Origin: Harenicola maris
GTDB taxonomy: Bacteria; Pseudomonadota; Alphaproteobacteria; Rhodobacterales; Rhodobacteraceae
Direction: 5' to 3'
NCBI GenBank assembly: GCA_018524345.1
Contig: JADQAZ010000003.1
Span: 248,001 to 312,000, forward strand
Length of the DNA stretch: 64,000 nt
In this document: piece after piece, positions 17,875 to 26,658 of the stretch
Position numbering within the stretch: position 1 is the first letter of the stretch
Layout: every line of letters starts with the position of its first letter
Notes under the pieces: model-generated
What the model saw: the letters and a program-made list of their open reading frames with translations, nothing else
The model's database searches: none
What the model was told of the DNA's origin: nothing
Program-made: the position numbers and the translations under genes

Positions 17875-20800
17875 TGGTGAATTTTGTGAAGACTAAGACC
17901 CCCTCCCTGACGACGCGGCTTGCGGGCAGCGCGGCCATGGGCCTTGCCCTGTCGGCCATGCCCGCCAGCCCCCAGCAGGCGGGCAATGCCACCTGTGCCT
18001 TGGTGGATGGTGTCCTGCCCGAGGGATGCGATTTCGCCAATGAGGCAACGGTTGTGCGCACCCCTGTGGGGGCCAATACCGAGGTAGAGACCGGCGCTGT
18101 GCCGGGGGTATCGACCGGGTTTTCCATCGCCATTGATGGCGAGACCTTGGTGGGCGATGCGCGGGTAGAGGACGCGGCGCGGCGCGCCGATGTGGCCCTT
18201 GCCGATGCGGATGTGCAGGTGCGTTTTGACGGGTTGGAGATCAACCCGCGTCTGGATGTGGAGATCGCCGGTGATCCGCAGGCCTATGGCCCGGGGGACA
18301 GCGCCGAGTTTATCAGCCGCACCAACTACCCCGCCTTTATCGAGCGGGCCGAGATGCGGGTGATCGATATGCGCGCCCGCGGCGGGCCGCGCACGGTGGC
18401 TGTCGCGCCGGTGGCGGCCAATGGCCGTGTGTCCCTGACCCTGCCCGAGGGCGAGGATCTGGCCGTTGTGCACCGCGTTTATGACAAGGCCGGACGGTTC
18501 GACGAGACCGTGCCCTTGCCCCTGTCGGTGGCCGATGATCGCGGCTTTCGCGAGGGGTTTGAAGAGGGCAGTGACAACCTTGCGCGGCAGCGTATTCCGC
18601 TCTCCGGTGGCTCCATCACCGTCTTCGGCAGCAATGTGGCGCAGGCCGAGACTGTCGAGGTTCTGGGCGAGGATGTGCGGCCCGGGCCGGACGGCAAGTT
18701 TGTGATCCAGCGTATCCGCCCTGCGGGCACCTATGACGTTGAGGTGGGCATCAGAGGTGCGGGGCGCAATGTGGATTTCGCCCGCACGGTCACCATTCCG
18801 GGCAGCGAGTGGTTTTATGTCGCCACGGCGGACCTGACCTTCGGCCAGCGCGAGCAATCGGGCGAGGGCGATGCGGCGATTGAAAGCTCCGAGAGTTATG
18901 CGCAGGGGCGTTTGGCCTTTTACGCCAAGGGCAAGACCAAGAACGGGGTTATCATCACCGCCTCTGCCGATACGGGCAATGAGGACCTTGAGGATATCTT
19001 CCGCAATCTGGACGAGAAGGACCCGCGCAGCCTGTTGGACCGGTTTGACCCCGATCTGTATTACCCGACCTATGGCGATGACAGCACCGTGGTGGAGAAC
19101 GCGCCGACCTCTGGCAAGTTCTTCCTGCGGGTGGAGAAGGAGCAGAATTATTTCCAATGGGGCAATGGGCAGGCCAGCCTTGCGGGGAACTATTTCCTGC
19201 GCAACGAGCGCACGGTTTACGGCGCCGAGGGGCGCATTGCCACGGCGGCCCAGACGAGCGGCGGGGAGCCGCGGGCTGAGCTGACCTTCTATGCCGCGCA
19301 GCCTGACAATCTGCCCCAGCGGGAGATTTTCCAAGGCACGGGCGGCTCTGTCTATTTCCTGCAGCGGCAGGATATTTCTGTGGGATCGGAGACCGTTTCG
19401 ATACAGGTGCGTGATGAGGTCTCGGGCCGTGTGATCGAGACGCAGGTTCTGGTTTATGGCCGCGATTATGCGGTGAACTATGTGCAGGGGGTGATCACCC
19501 TTGCCGCGCCATTGTCGGCCACGATCACCGGCGGGTTGGTGAGTTCCGCCCCCGGCGAGGGGGAGACTGTGAACCTCGTGGTGAACTACGAGTTCACCCC
19601 GACCACCGGCGATCTGGACGGGTTCAGCTATGGCGCGCGGGCGCAGGCCTGGGTGACGGATCAGTTGCGCGTGGGTGTGACCGGCACCACCGAGGAGACC
19701 GGCATTGCCGAGCAGACGAGCATCGGCGCGGATATCCTCTATCGTTATTCCGAAGGCACCGAGGTGTCCCTTGACTATGCCAAGACCGAGGGGCCGGGGT
19801 TCGGCTTTTCTACCTCTGTCGATGGTGGTTTGATCGTTGATAATATTGACCCTGCCGAGGGCGACGGGGAGGCATACCGCCTTGCCGCCCGCGTCGATTT
19901 CAAGGACCTCGGGTTCGAGAGCGAGGGGTATTTCGGGGCCTATTACGAGCATCGGACCGAAGGGTTCTCTACCCTCGATTATCAGGTGCTTGCGGGCACG
20001 GGGGACGAGACGCTTTGGGGTATCTATGGCGAGGGGCGGCCGAATGAGCGCCTGCGCTGGGCTGTCTATTACGACGACTACGAGAACGCCGTGGGCGATT
20101 ACAGCCGCACCGGCGGGGCCGAGCTGGAATATGCGATCAACCCGCGGCTCGGCTTTGCCGTGGGGATCGAGCATACGGACAAGAACAACAGCACCGATGT
20201 GGGGCGGCGCACCGATGCGGCGCTCCGCCTGACTTTCGCGCCCAATGACCGGGCGGAGTATTATGTTTTCGGGCAGACGACGCTGGACCGCGAGGGGCTG
20301 GACCGCAATGACCGTTACGGGATTGGCGGCGCGGTGGAGCTTGGCCGTGGCTGGACCATCGCGGGCGAGATTTCCGAGGGCACCAGCGGCACGGGCGGAA
20401 AGCTGCGGGCCGAGTATACCAAGGACGATGCGACGAGCTATTACTTTGGCTATGAGCTTGACCCCGGGCGGGAGTATGGCTCCTACACGCTGGTCGGGGA
20501 GGATCGCGGGCGCTTTGTTCTGGGCGGGACGCGGAAGGTTTCCGATCAGGTGCGGATGTTTGGCGAGAACAGCTATGACATCTTTGGCGGGCATCGCAGC
20601 CTGACCAGCGCCTATGGGCTGGAATATACGCCAAGCGATTATGTGGCCTATACATTCGCCTATGAGGTTGGCCTGATCCGCGACAGCATCAATGGCGATT
20701 TTGACCGCAATGCCCTGTCCTTCGGGGTGCGCTACGAGGATGACAAGCTGACCGCGCGGGGCCGGATCGAGGCCCGCAAGGAGCGCGGTGTCATCAGCAG

Positions 20801-21443
20801 CATTGGCCGCGATGCGGATACTTTCCTGATCACTGCCGATGCGCGGTATAAGATCAGCGAGGAGGCGCGGCTTGTCTTCTCTCTCGATGCCTCCAAGACG
20901 GAAACGGACCAGTCCAGCGTGCTGGATGGGGAGTTGATCGACCTGACCCTTGGCTATGCCTACCGGCCGGTGCTCGATGACCGGTTGAATGTGCTGGTGC
21001 GCTATCGGTTCCTTTATGACGATTACGGTCAGCAGATTGACGGCAGCGACACGGCGGGGCCGGTGCAGACCAGCCATGTCTTCTCCCTCGATGCGGAATA
21101 CGACCTGAGCAAGACATGGACCATCGGCGGCAAGCTGGGGGCGCGTCTGTCGGAATCGGCGCCGAGTTCGGAGATCGAGAAGCAGCAGAACGATGCCTAT
21201 CTGGCCGTGGCCAGTGCGCGCTATCACCTTGTTCACAACTGGGACATCCTGCTGGAGGCGCGTGCCCTGCATGCGGTGCAGGCGGAGCTGACCCAATATG
21301 GCGCCTTGGCCGCTGTGTATCGCCATGTGGGCAATAACGTGAAGCTCGGGGTCGGGTATAACTTTACCAGTTTCTCCGATGATCTGACCGATCTGGTGCA
21401 GGACGATAAGGGGCTGTTCCTGAACGTGATTGCGAAGTTCTAG
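17874..21443 (+). CDS. Large outer-membrane beta-barrel-like partner protein (about 1189 aa)
   Basis: The ATG at 17874 overlaps the TGA of the giant gene (TGATG), a classic coupling arrangement; a GTG at 17871 is an alternative. An N-terminal signal region (TRLAGSAAMGLALSAMPA) leads into beta-rich domains (about 60-330) resembling carboxypeptidase-regulatory or Ig-like folds. From about residue 330 to the end it is built of alternating polar/hydrophobic strands rich in Tyr, Gly and Asp with short turns, and it ends in Phe (LFLNVIAKF), the usual C-terminal signature of outer-membrane barrels. I infer an outer-membrane anchor, exporter or receptor for the giant repeat protein. No TonB box or plug domain was obvious. 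Confidence 0.8.
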   Translation: MVNFVKTKTPSLTTRLAGSAAMGLALSAMPASPQQAGNATCALVDGVLPEGCDFANEATVVRTPVGANTEVETGAVPGVSTGFSIAIDGETLVGDARVEDAARRADVALADADVQVRFDGLEINPRLDVEIAGDPQAYGPGDSAEFISRTNYPAFIERAEMRVIDMRARGGPRTVAVAPVAANGRVSLTLPEGEDLAVVHRVYDKAGRFDETVPLPLSVADDRGFREGFEEGSDNLARQRIPLSGGSITVFGSNVAQAETVEVLGEDVRPGPDGKFVIQRIRPAGTYDVEVGIRGAGRNVDFARTVTIPGSEWFYVATADLTFGQREQSGEGDAAIESSESYAQGRLAFYAKGKTKNGVIITASADTGNEDLEDIFRNLDEKDPRSLLDRFDPDLYYPTYGDDSTVVENAPTSGKFFLRVEKEQNYFQWGNGQASLAGNYFLRNERTVYGAEGRIATAAQTSGGEPRAELTFYAAQPDNLPQREIFQGTGGSVYFLQRQDISVGSETVSIQVRDEVSGRVIETQVLVYGRDYAVNYVQGVITLAAPLSATITGGLVSSAPGEGETVNLVVNYEFTPTTGDLDGFSYGARAQAWVTDQLRVGVTGTTEETGIAEQTSIGADILYRYSEGTEVSLDYAKTEGPGFGFSTSVDGGLIVDNIDPAEGDGEAYRLAARVDFKDLGFESEGYFGAYYEHRTEGFSTLDYQVLAGTGDETLWGIYGEGRPNERLRWAVYYDDYENAVGDYSRTGGAELEYAINPRLGFAVGIEHTDKNNSTDVGRRTDAALRLTFAPNDRAEYYVFGQTTLDREGLDRNDRYGIGGAVELGRGWTIAGEISEGTSGTGGKLRAEYTKDDATSYYFGYELDPGREYGSYTLVGEDRGRFVLGGTRKVSDQVRMFGENSYDIFGGHRSLTSAYGLEYTPSDYVAYTFAYEVGLIRDSINGDFDRNALSFGVRYEDDKLTARGRIEARKERGVISSIGRDADTFLITADARYKISEEARLVFSLDASKTETDQSSVLDGELIDLTLGYAYRPVLDDRLNVLVRYRFLYDDYGQQIDGSDTAGPVQTSHVFSLDAEYDLSKTWTIGGKLGARLSESAPSSEIEKQQNDAYLAVASARYHLVHNWDILLEARALHAVQAELTQYGALAAVYRHVGNNVKLGVGYNFTSFSDDLTDLVQDDKGLFLNVIAKF

Positions 21444-21494
21444 GCCCGTGTTGACAGCATGCGGCTTGGCTGTGACACCAAGGCGGGGGCGATT

Positions 21495-21515
21495 GGCCCC
21501 TGTTGCCGCGGGGCC
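21495..21515 (+). promoter_or_regulatory. Inverted repeat just upstream of the tungstate-type importer
   Basis: GGCCCC (21495-21500) and GGGGCC (21510-21515) form a six-base inverted repeat nine bases apart, ending 8 bp before the permease ATG. No clear Shine-Dalgarno sequence is visible there, so the hairpin may influence initiation. Function is inferred only from position. Confidence 0.3.
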
Positions 21516-21523
21516 GCTGCGCT

Positions 21524-22228
21524 ATGAACGACATTACCGAGGGGCTGCGGGCCGCCTTTTGGCTGCTTGTCAGTTTTGACGCCGAATTATGGGAGATTTC
21601 GCTGCGCTCGCTGAAGGTGAGCCTGAGCGCGGTTGTGATTGCCTGCGCCATTGCCGTGCCCCTTGGCACTTGGCTGGCGGTGCAGCGGTTTGCCTTTCGG
21701 CGCACGGTGATTGCGGTGATGAATGCGTTGATGGGCCTGCCGCCGGTGGTGGTGGGGCTGATGGTTTATATCCTGCTGTCGCGCTCTGGCCCTTTCGGGG
21801 TCTTGGGATTGCTGTTCACGCCCACGGCCATGGTGATTGCGCAGGTGGTGATCATCACGCCGCTGATTGCCTCTATCACTCATCAGGCGATGCGGGAGCT
21901 TTGGGCGGAATATCATGACCTGTTGATTTCATTGAATACCTCGAAGTGGCAGCGGGTGCGGACCCTGATGTGGGATGGGCGGCGCGCGCTGCTTACGGCT
22001 GCGCTTGCGGGCTTTGGCCGTGCCATTGGCGAGGTCGGCGCGATCATGGTGGTGGGGGGCAACATCGACCATGCGACGCGGGTTTTGACCACGGCGATCG
22101 CGCTGGAGACCGGCAAGGGGGATTTCGCCCTCGCGCTGGGCCTTGGGTTTGTTCTGATCGGTTTGGCGGTTTGTGTTTCGCTTGTCACCCATGCCCTGTC
22201 GCAGACCGAAAGGCGGGGGCGATGGTGA
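21524..22228 (+). CDS. tupB: Tungstate-type ABC transporter permease (TupB-like)
   Basis: A 234-residue inner-membrane permease with several hydrophobic helices and the permease/ATPase coupling motif (IGEVGAIMVVGGN, the EAA-like loop). The start at ATG 21524 (MNDITEGLRAAFW) is preferred over an upstream TTG. The pattern of a short single permease followed by an ATPase and a TupA-like binding protein fits the TupABC tungstate importers rather than the ModABC molybdate system. Its 3' end overlaps the ATPase gene by 7 bp. It would supply tungstate (or molybdate) for pterin cofactors of dehydrogenases. Confidence 0.82.
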   Translation: MNDITEGLRAAFWLLVSFDAELWEISLRSLKVSLSAVVIACAIAVPLGTWLAVQRFAFRRTVIAVMNALMGLPPVVVGLMVYILLSRSGPFGVLGLLFTPTAMVIAQVVIITPLIASITHQAMRELWAEYHDLLISLNTSKWQRVRTLMWDGRRALLTAALAGFGRAIGEVGAIMVVGGNIDHATRVLTTAIALETGKGDFALALGLGFVLIGLAVCVSLVTHALSQTERRGRW

Positions 22229-22935
22229 GGGTTCTGCCGGTGGAATTGCGCGGCGCGGTGGTGCGGCGGCGGGGGCGGGCGATCCTTGGGCCTGTGGACC
22301 TGACCCTTGCGGGGGAGGGGCTTACTTGCGTGTTGGGGCCGAACGGGGCGGGGAAGACGACGCTCCTGAGGGTGATGCACGGGATCGAGCGGCTGTCGGG
22401 CGGGACCGTGGGGTATGGCCTGCCGGAGCGCGAGGCCCTGCGGCGGCAGGGGTTTGTGTTCCAGGCGCCGATTGTGCTGCGTCGGACGGTGGCGGAGAAT
22501 CTGGCCTATCCCCTGCGCCTTGCGGGGGCGGGGCGGGCGGATGCGGCGCGGGCCTGCGCCGATTGGGGCGGGCGGATCGGCCTTGGCGCGGTTCTGGACC
22601 AGCCGGCGCAGCGCCTGTCGGGCGGGGAGAAGCAGATGCTCGCCCTTGGGCGGGCGCTGATTTCGGGGCCGGACCTGTTGTTTCTGGACGAGCCCTGCGC
22701 CAGCCTTGACGGGCGGGCGACGGCGGCGATCGAGGGGTTGCTTCGCGCCGCGCGGGAGAGCAGAACGAGGATCATCATGGCGACCCATGATCTGGCGCAG
22801 GCGCGGCGGCTCGCCGATGAGGTGATCTTCTTGCGCAATGGCCAAGTGGAGCGGCACTGTGCGGCGGAGGCGTTTTTCGCCGCGCCCCAGAGTGCGGCGG
22901 AGGAAGCTTTTTTGAAGGGAGATATTTTGCAATGA
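22222..22935 (+). CDS. tupC: Tungstate-type ABC transporter ATP-binding protein (TupC-like)
   Basis: A 237-residue ABC ATPase with Walker A GPNGAGKTT, signature RLSGGEKQM, Walker B LLFLDEP and switch His in MATHDL. ATG 22222 overlaps the permease stop, and its own TGA overlaps the ATG of the binding-protein gene (ATGA), so all three genes form one coupled operon. It energises tungstate or related oxyanion uptake at the cytoplasmic face of the inner membrane. Confidence 0.85.
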   Translation: MVRVLPVELRGAVVRRRGRAILGPVDLTLAGEGLTCVLGPNGAGKTTLLRVMHGIERLSGGTVGYGLPEREALRRQGFVFQAPIVLRRTVAENLAYPLRLAGAGRADAARACADWGGRIGLGAVLDQPAQRLSGGEKQMLALGRALISGPDLLFLDEPCASLDGRATAAIEGLLRAARESRTRIIMATHDLAQARRLADEVIFLRNGQVERHCAAEAFFAAPQSAAEEAFLKGDILQ

Positions 22936-23735
22936 TCAGAATGGTTTGGGCGGCTGTTGCCGCGGTTTTTATCGGGGTGGCGGCGCAGGCGGAGGAGATC
23001 AAGCTTGCGGTGACGACATCGTTTCACAACTCCGGCCTGTCGGATGTTTTGCTGCCGCAGATACTGGCGGATACCGGCCTTGAGGTGCAGCTTTTGGTGG
23101 TGGGCACGGGGCAGGCGATCCGCCTTGGCGAGGCGGGGGATGTGGATGCCATTCTGGTGCATTCGCGCAGCGCCGAGGATGCCTTTGTCGCGGCGGGCTT
23201 TGGCACCCATCGCAGGGAAATCATGTATAATGATTTCGTGCTGATCGGGCCAAAGGCGGATGCAGGCGCGGTGGCGGGCGCGCAGAATGCGGCCGAGGCC
23301 CTGACCCGTATCGCGGAGGCCGAGGCGGTGTTTGTCAGCCGCGGCGATGACAGCGGCACCCATAAGAAGGAGCTGGCCCTATGGGCCGCTGCGGGCAAGG
23401 GGCCGGAGAGTTTTGGCGCGTGGTATCGCGCCGTGGGGGCGGGCATGGGCGCGGCCCTGAACACGGCGGCGGGCATGGATGCCTATATTCTGGCGGATCG
23501 GGCGAGTTGGCTGAACTTTGCCAATAAGGGAAACTTAACCCTTTTGTTCGCCGGTGATCCGGTTCTGTTCAATCAATATGCCTATTTGCCGGTGAACCCC
23601 GAGCTGCACCCCCATGTGAAGGCCGAGGCCGCCGAGGCGCTGGAGGCTTGGCTGACCAGTGATACCGCAGCCGGTTTAATCAATGGTTACCGGATTGGCG
23701 GCGAGACGCTGTTTACCTTTAACGCGGGAGAGTAG
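22932..23735 (+). CDS. tupA: Tungstate-type periplasmic binding protein (TupA-like)
   Basis: A 267-residue binding protein with an N-terminal signal peptide (MIRMVWAAVAAVFIGVAAQA) cleaved before EEIKLAVTTS. The TTS-x-x-SGL start, the LVVGTGQAI segment, the HSRSAED motif and the SRGDDSGTH loop are hallmarks of TupA-like oxyanion receptors. It is the last gene of the operon, an order (permease, ATPase, receptor) that differs from the common receptor-first arrangement. Ligand specificity (tungstate versus molybdate) cannot be proven from sequence. Confidence 0.86.
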   Translation: MIRMVWAAVAAVFIGVAAQAEEIKLAVTTSFHNSGLSDVLLPQILADTGLEVQLLVVGTGQAIRLGEAGDVDAILVHSRSAEDAFVAAGFGTHRREIMYNDFVLIGPKADAGAVAGAQNAAEALTRIAEAEAVFVSRGDDSGTHKKELALWAAAGKGPESFGAWYRAVGAGMGAALNTAAGMDAYILADRASWLNFANKGNLTLLFAGDPVLFNQYAYLPVNPELHPHVKAEAAEALEAWLTSDTAAGLINGYRIGGETLFTFNAGE

Positions 23736-23737
23736 GG

Positions 23738-23774
23738 GGCCAATAGGGGGCGCGTTTACGCGACCCCTTTGGCC
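23738..23774. terminator. Stem-loop between convergent tupA-like and mrp-like genes
   Basis: A long interrupted hairpin (GGCC.AGGGG.CGCG / CGCG.CCCCT.GGCC) lies at the junction of two convergent genes and overlaps the last codons of the minus-strand gene. It lacks a T-run on either side, so it is at best a weak bidirectional terminator or an RNA-stabilising structure. Confidence 0.4.
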
Positions 23775-24823
23775 ACCAGTTGCTTTGCGATGCTGTGGAA
23801 GGCCGCGGCCTGCGCACTGTCTGGTGCGGAGACCACGATGGGGGTGCCGCCATCGGCCGCGACGCGGATGTCGAGGTGCAGGGGCACCTCGGCCAGCAGG
23901 GGCACGCCGAGTTTTGCCGCCTCTGCCGCGACGCCGCCATGGCCGAAGAGGTGCTCCTCATGGCCGCAATTGGAGCAGACATGGGTGGACATGTTTTCCA
24001 CCATGCCGAGGATCGGGGTTTTGAGTTTGCGGAACATGTCGATCCCCTTGCGGGCATCGAGAAGGGCGACGTCCTGCGGGGTGGAGACCACGATGGCGCC
24101 GTCGACCTCGGCCTTTTGCGACAGGGTCATTTGCACATCGCCGGTGCCGGGGGGCAGGTCAACGATGAGCACGTCAAGCTCGCCCCAAGCGACCTGACCC
24201 AGCATCTGTTGCAGCGCGCCCATGAGCATGGGGCCGCGCCAGACGACGGCCTGATCCTCGCCCACCATGAGGCCCATCGACATCATTGTGACGCCGTGGT
24301 TTTTCATCGGGATGATGGTTTTGCCATCGGGCGAGCCGGGCTTGCCGGACATGCCCAGCATCTTGGGCTGTGAGGGGCCGTAGACATCGGCATCGAGCAG
24401 GCCCACGCGCCGCCCCTGCGCCGCCAGAGCGCAGGCGAGGTTGGCCGCGACGGTGGATTTGCCCACGCCGCCCTTTCCGGACGCAATGGCGATGATGTGG
24501 TCAACGCCGGGGATTTTGGCGGGGCCCTGCGGCGCGGCTTTGGCTTTGGGTTTGAGGTCGGGCGGGGCGGAGGGCTGGCTGTGCGCCGTCAGGATCACCA
24601 GCGCCTTGGTGACGCCTTGCAGGGCGGCCACGGCGGCCTCGGCCTGTGCGCGCACCGGTTCATAGGCGGGGGCGGAGGCACCTGGAACCTCGATCACAAA
24701 GCGGACCTCGCCGCCCTCGATATTCAAGGCGCGCACGAGGCCGGCGGAGACGATATCCTGCCCTGAGGCGGGATCTTTTAGGGCCATGAGGGCGGTTTTG
24801 ACGGCCTCGGGTGTTACTGACAT
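23756..24823 (-). CDS. apbC: Mrp/ApbC-type P-loop iron-sulfur carrier ATPase
   Basis: A 355-residue Mrp/NBP35 family protein. The N-terminal MIP18-like (DUF59) domain (about 1-90) is followed by a Pro/Ala/Lys linker and the deviant Walker A GKGGVGKS at 116-123. Later come LLDADVYGPSQPKMLG, Walker B DLPPGTGDV and the CxxC pair (VCSNCGH, about 283-286) that bridges an iron-sulfur cluster between subunits. I chose ATG 24823, preceded by AAGGAG. Role: assembly and delivery of Fe-S clusters in the cytoplasm. It stands alone, divergent from the protease gene. Confidence 0.92.
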   Translation of the reverse strand: MSVTPEAVKTALMALKDPASGQDIVSAGLVRALNIEGGEVRFVIEVPGASAPAYEPVRAQAEAAVAALQGVTKALVILTAHSQPSAPPDLKPKAKAAPQGPAKIPGVDHIIAIASGKGGVGKSTVAANLACALAAQGRRVGLLDADVYGPSQPKMLGMSGKPGSPDGKTIIPMKNHGVTMMSMGLMVGEDQAVVWRGPMLMGALQQMLGQVAWGELDVLIVDLPPGTGDVQMTLSQKAEVDGAIVVSTPQDVALLDARKGIDMFRKLKTPILGMVENMSTHVCSNCGHEEHLFGHGGVAAEAAKLGVPLLAEVPLHLDIRVAADGGTPIVVSAPDSAQAAAFHSIAKQLVAKGVA

Positions 24824-24949
24824 CTGGCGCTCCTTTGCGGGCCGCTTTGGCCCTTTGGATATGGAGTTAAGCCAGCGCCGTGGGGCATGCAAGCACCCCC
24901 CTTGCGGCAAGGGGCCGCTCACAAAGAGATGACGAATGCGCGATTGGCT

Positions 24950-24977
24950 TTGAGTTGCGCAGGGAAATCCCTATCTT
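24950..24977 (+). promoter_or_regulatory. Probable sigma-70 promoter of the DegP/DegQ-like gene
   Basis: TTGAGT (24950-24955) and TATCTT (24972-24977) are separated by 16 bp. Transcription would start near 24984, downstream of the in-frame ATG at 24978. This supports translation from the GTG at 25047. Confidence 0.5.
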
Positions 24978-25046
24978 ATGGTGATGAGAAGCAAAGGTGG
25001 CGGACCTTCCCGCCCCCTGCTTTGGGATAATTCGAGGAAATCCGAC

Positions 25047-26543
25047 GTGACATATCAGGCTCAAATCTCACCCCCTTCAACCGCATTGGCCGCCCCTGCG
25101 CGGCGCTCTACGGTGGCCCGAGCGGGCTGGTTGTTCCTTCTGGGTATGGCGTTTCTGATCGCGCAGACCCTGAGCGGCCATGCACGCGGGGCCCCCGAAA
25201 GCTTTGCCGATCTGGCTGACAAGATCAGCCCTTCGGTTGTGAATATCACCACCTCGACCAACGTGGCACAGCGCAGCGGCCCCGCGCCGCAGGTGCCCGA
25301 GGGCTCGCCCTTTGAGGATTTCTTTCAGGACTTTCTGGATCGCCAAGGCCCGGGCGGGCAGAACCGGCCGCGCCGGTCCTCTGCGCTTGGTTCGGGTTTT
25401 GTGATTTCCGAGGATGGGTTCATCGTTACCAACAACCACGTGATTGACGGGGCGGACGAGATCCTGATCGAGTTCTTTGACGGCAAGGAATTGCCTGCGA
25501 CGTTGGTTGGGACCGACCCGAACACCGATATCGCATTGCTGAAGGTTGAGGCCGATACGCCCCTGCCGTTTGTGCCCTTTGGCGACAGTGACGTGATGCG
25601 TGTGGGCGATTGGGTTGTGGCCATGGGCAACCCGCTGGGGCAGGGGTTCTCTGTTTCCGCCGGGATCGTTTCGGCGCGCAACCGTGCCCTGAGCGGCACC
25701 TATGACGATTATCTGCAGACCGACGCGGCGATCAACCGGGGGAACTCCGGTGGGCCGCTGTTTAACATGGACGGCGAGGTTGTTGGCGTGAACACCGCGA
25801 TCCTCTCGCCCAATGGTGGCTCCATCGGGATCGGCTTTTCCATGGCCTCCAATGTTGTGACCAAGGTTGTCGGCCAGTTGAAGGAATTCGGCGAGACCCG
25901 CCGTGGCTGGCTTGGCGTGCGTATTCAGGACGTGACCCCCGATGTGGCCGAGGCCGTTGGCCTGACGCCTGCCAAGGGCGCTTTGGTCACCGATGTGCCT
26001 GAGGGCCCTGCGAAAGAGGGCGGTTTGCTGGCGGGGGATGTGATCACCTCCTTTGACGGGACCGAGGTTGCCGATGTGCGCGAATTGGTGCGCACCGTGG
26101 GCAACACCTCTGTCGGGAAATCCGTGCGGGTTGTTGTCTACCGTGAGGGGGCGACGCAGACCTTGAAGGTGACATTGGGCCGCCGCGAGGAAGCCGAGGC
26201 CGCCGTGCCTGTGGTGGCCGAGGGCGAAGCCCCATCCGCGCCGGTGGAGAAAGAGGTTCTTGGCCTGACGGTTTCGGTTCTAGATGATGACCTGCGCGAG
26301 CAGCTGGAGCTTGGCAGTTCCGCCACCGGCCTTGTGGTGAAGGATGTTGACGAGAGCACGGAGGCCTTCACCAAGGGCATGCGTGCGGGCGATATCATCA
26401 CCGAGGCAGGCCAGCAGAAGGTGCAGGATATCGAAGGGCTTGAGGCGCGGATCAAGGATGCGCGCGATGCGGGCCGCAAGTCTCTCTTGCTGCTGGTACG
26501 CCGCGCCGGTGAGCCACGCTTTGTGGCGCTTTCTGTGGAATAG
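25047..26543 (+). CDS. Periplasmic serine protease of the DegP/DegQ (HtrA) family
   Basis: A Do-type protease of 498 residues from the GTG at 25047; a start at 24978 would add 23 residues but precedes the likely transcription start. Residues 30-50 form the signal anchor (WLFLLGMAFLIAQTLSG). The trypsin-like triad is His131 (NNHVIDG), Asp161 (DIALLKV) and Ser234 (GNSGGPL). Two PDZ domains follow (about 285-375 and 405-495). Such proteases degrade or refold damaged envelope proteins in the periplasm. A terminator follows 27 bp after the stop. Confidence 0.92.
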   Translation: MTYQAQISPPSTALAAPARRSTVARAGWLFLLGMAFLIAQTLSGHARGAPESFADLADKISPSVVNITTSTNVAQRSGPAPQVPEGSPFEDFFQDFLDRQGPGGQNRPRRSSALGSGFVISEDGFIVTNNHVIDGADEILIEFFDGKELPATLVGTDPNTDIALLKVEADTPLPFVPFGDSDVMRVGDWVVAMGNPLGQGFSVSAGIVSARNRALSGTYDDYLQTDAAINRGNSGGPLFNMDGEVVGVNTAILSPNGGSIGIGFSMASNVVTKVVGQLKEFGETRRGWLGVRIQDVTPDVAEAVGLTPAKGALVTDVPEGPAKEGGLLAGDVITSFDGTEVADVRELVRTVGNTSVGKSVRVVVYREGATQTLKVTLGRREEAEAAVPVVAEGEAPSAPVEKEVLGLTVSVLDDDLREQLELGSSATGLVVKDVDESTEAFTKGMRAGDIITEAGQQKVQDIEGLEARIKDARDAGRKSLLLLVRRAGEPRFVALSVE

Positions 26544-26569
26544 GGCGGGGCCCTTTGCAAAGTGATCTG

Positions 26570-26595
26570 GGGCGCTCCTTAGGGGCGCCCTTTTT
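26570..26595 (+). terminator. Rho-independent terminator after the DegP/Q-like gene
   Basis: GGGCGC (26570-26575) pairs with GCGCCC (26585-26590) around a nine-base loop, followed by five T. Confidence 0.8.
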
Positions 26596-26658
26596 CGTTG
26601 CCGGATCGGGTTTTGGGTGCGAGGCTGCGGCCGAATCCGTCAGGGGGGAGAGAGGATC

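Noticed and set aside
17739-21326. A 1195-codon minus-strand frame opposite the barrel gene
   Set aside because: Same reasoning: low-complexity translation and no ribosome-binding site, while the plus strand has signal peptide, domains and coupled start.
24978-25046. Upstream ATG for the DegP/Q-like protease
   Set aside because: It lies directly after a likely -10 box, so before the expected transcription start. GTG 25047 has a better-placed purine-rich site. The choice is not certain.
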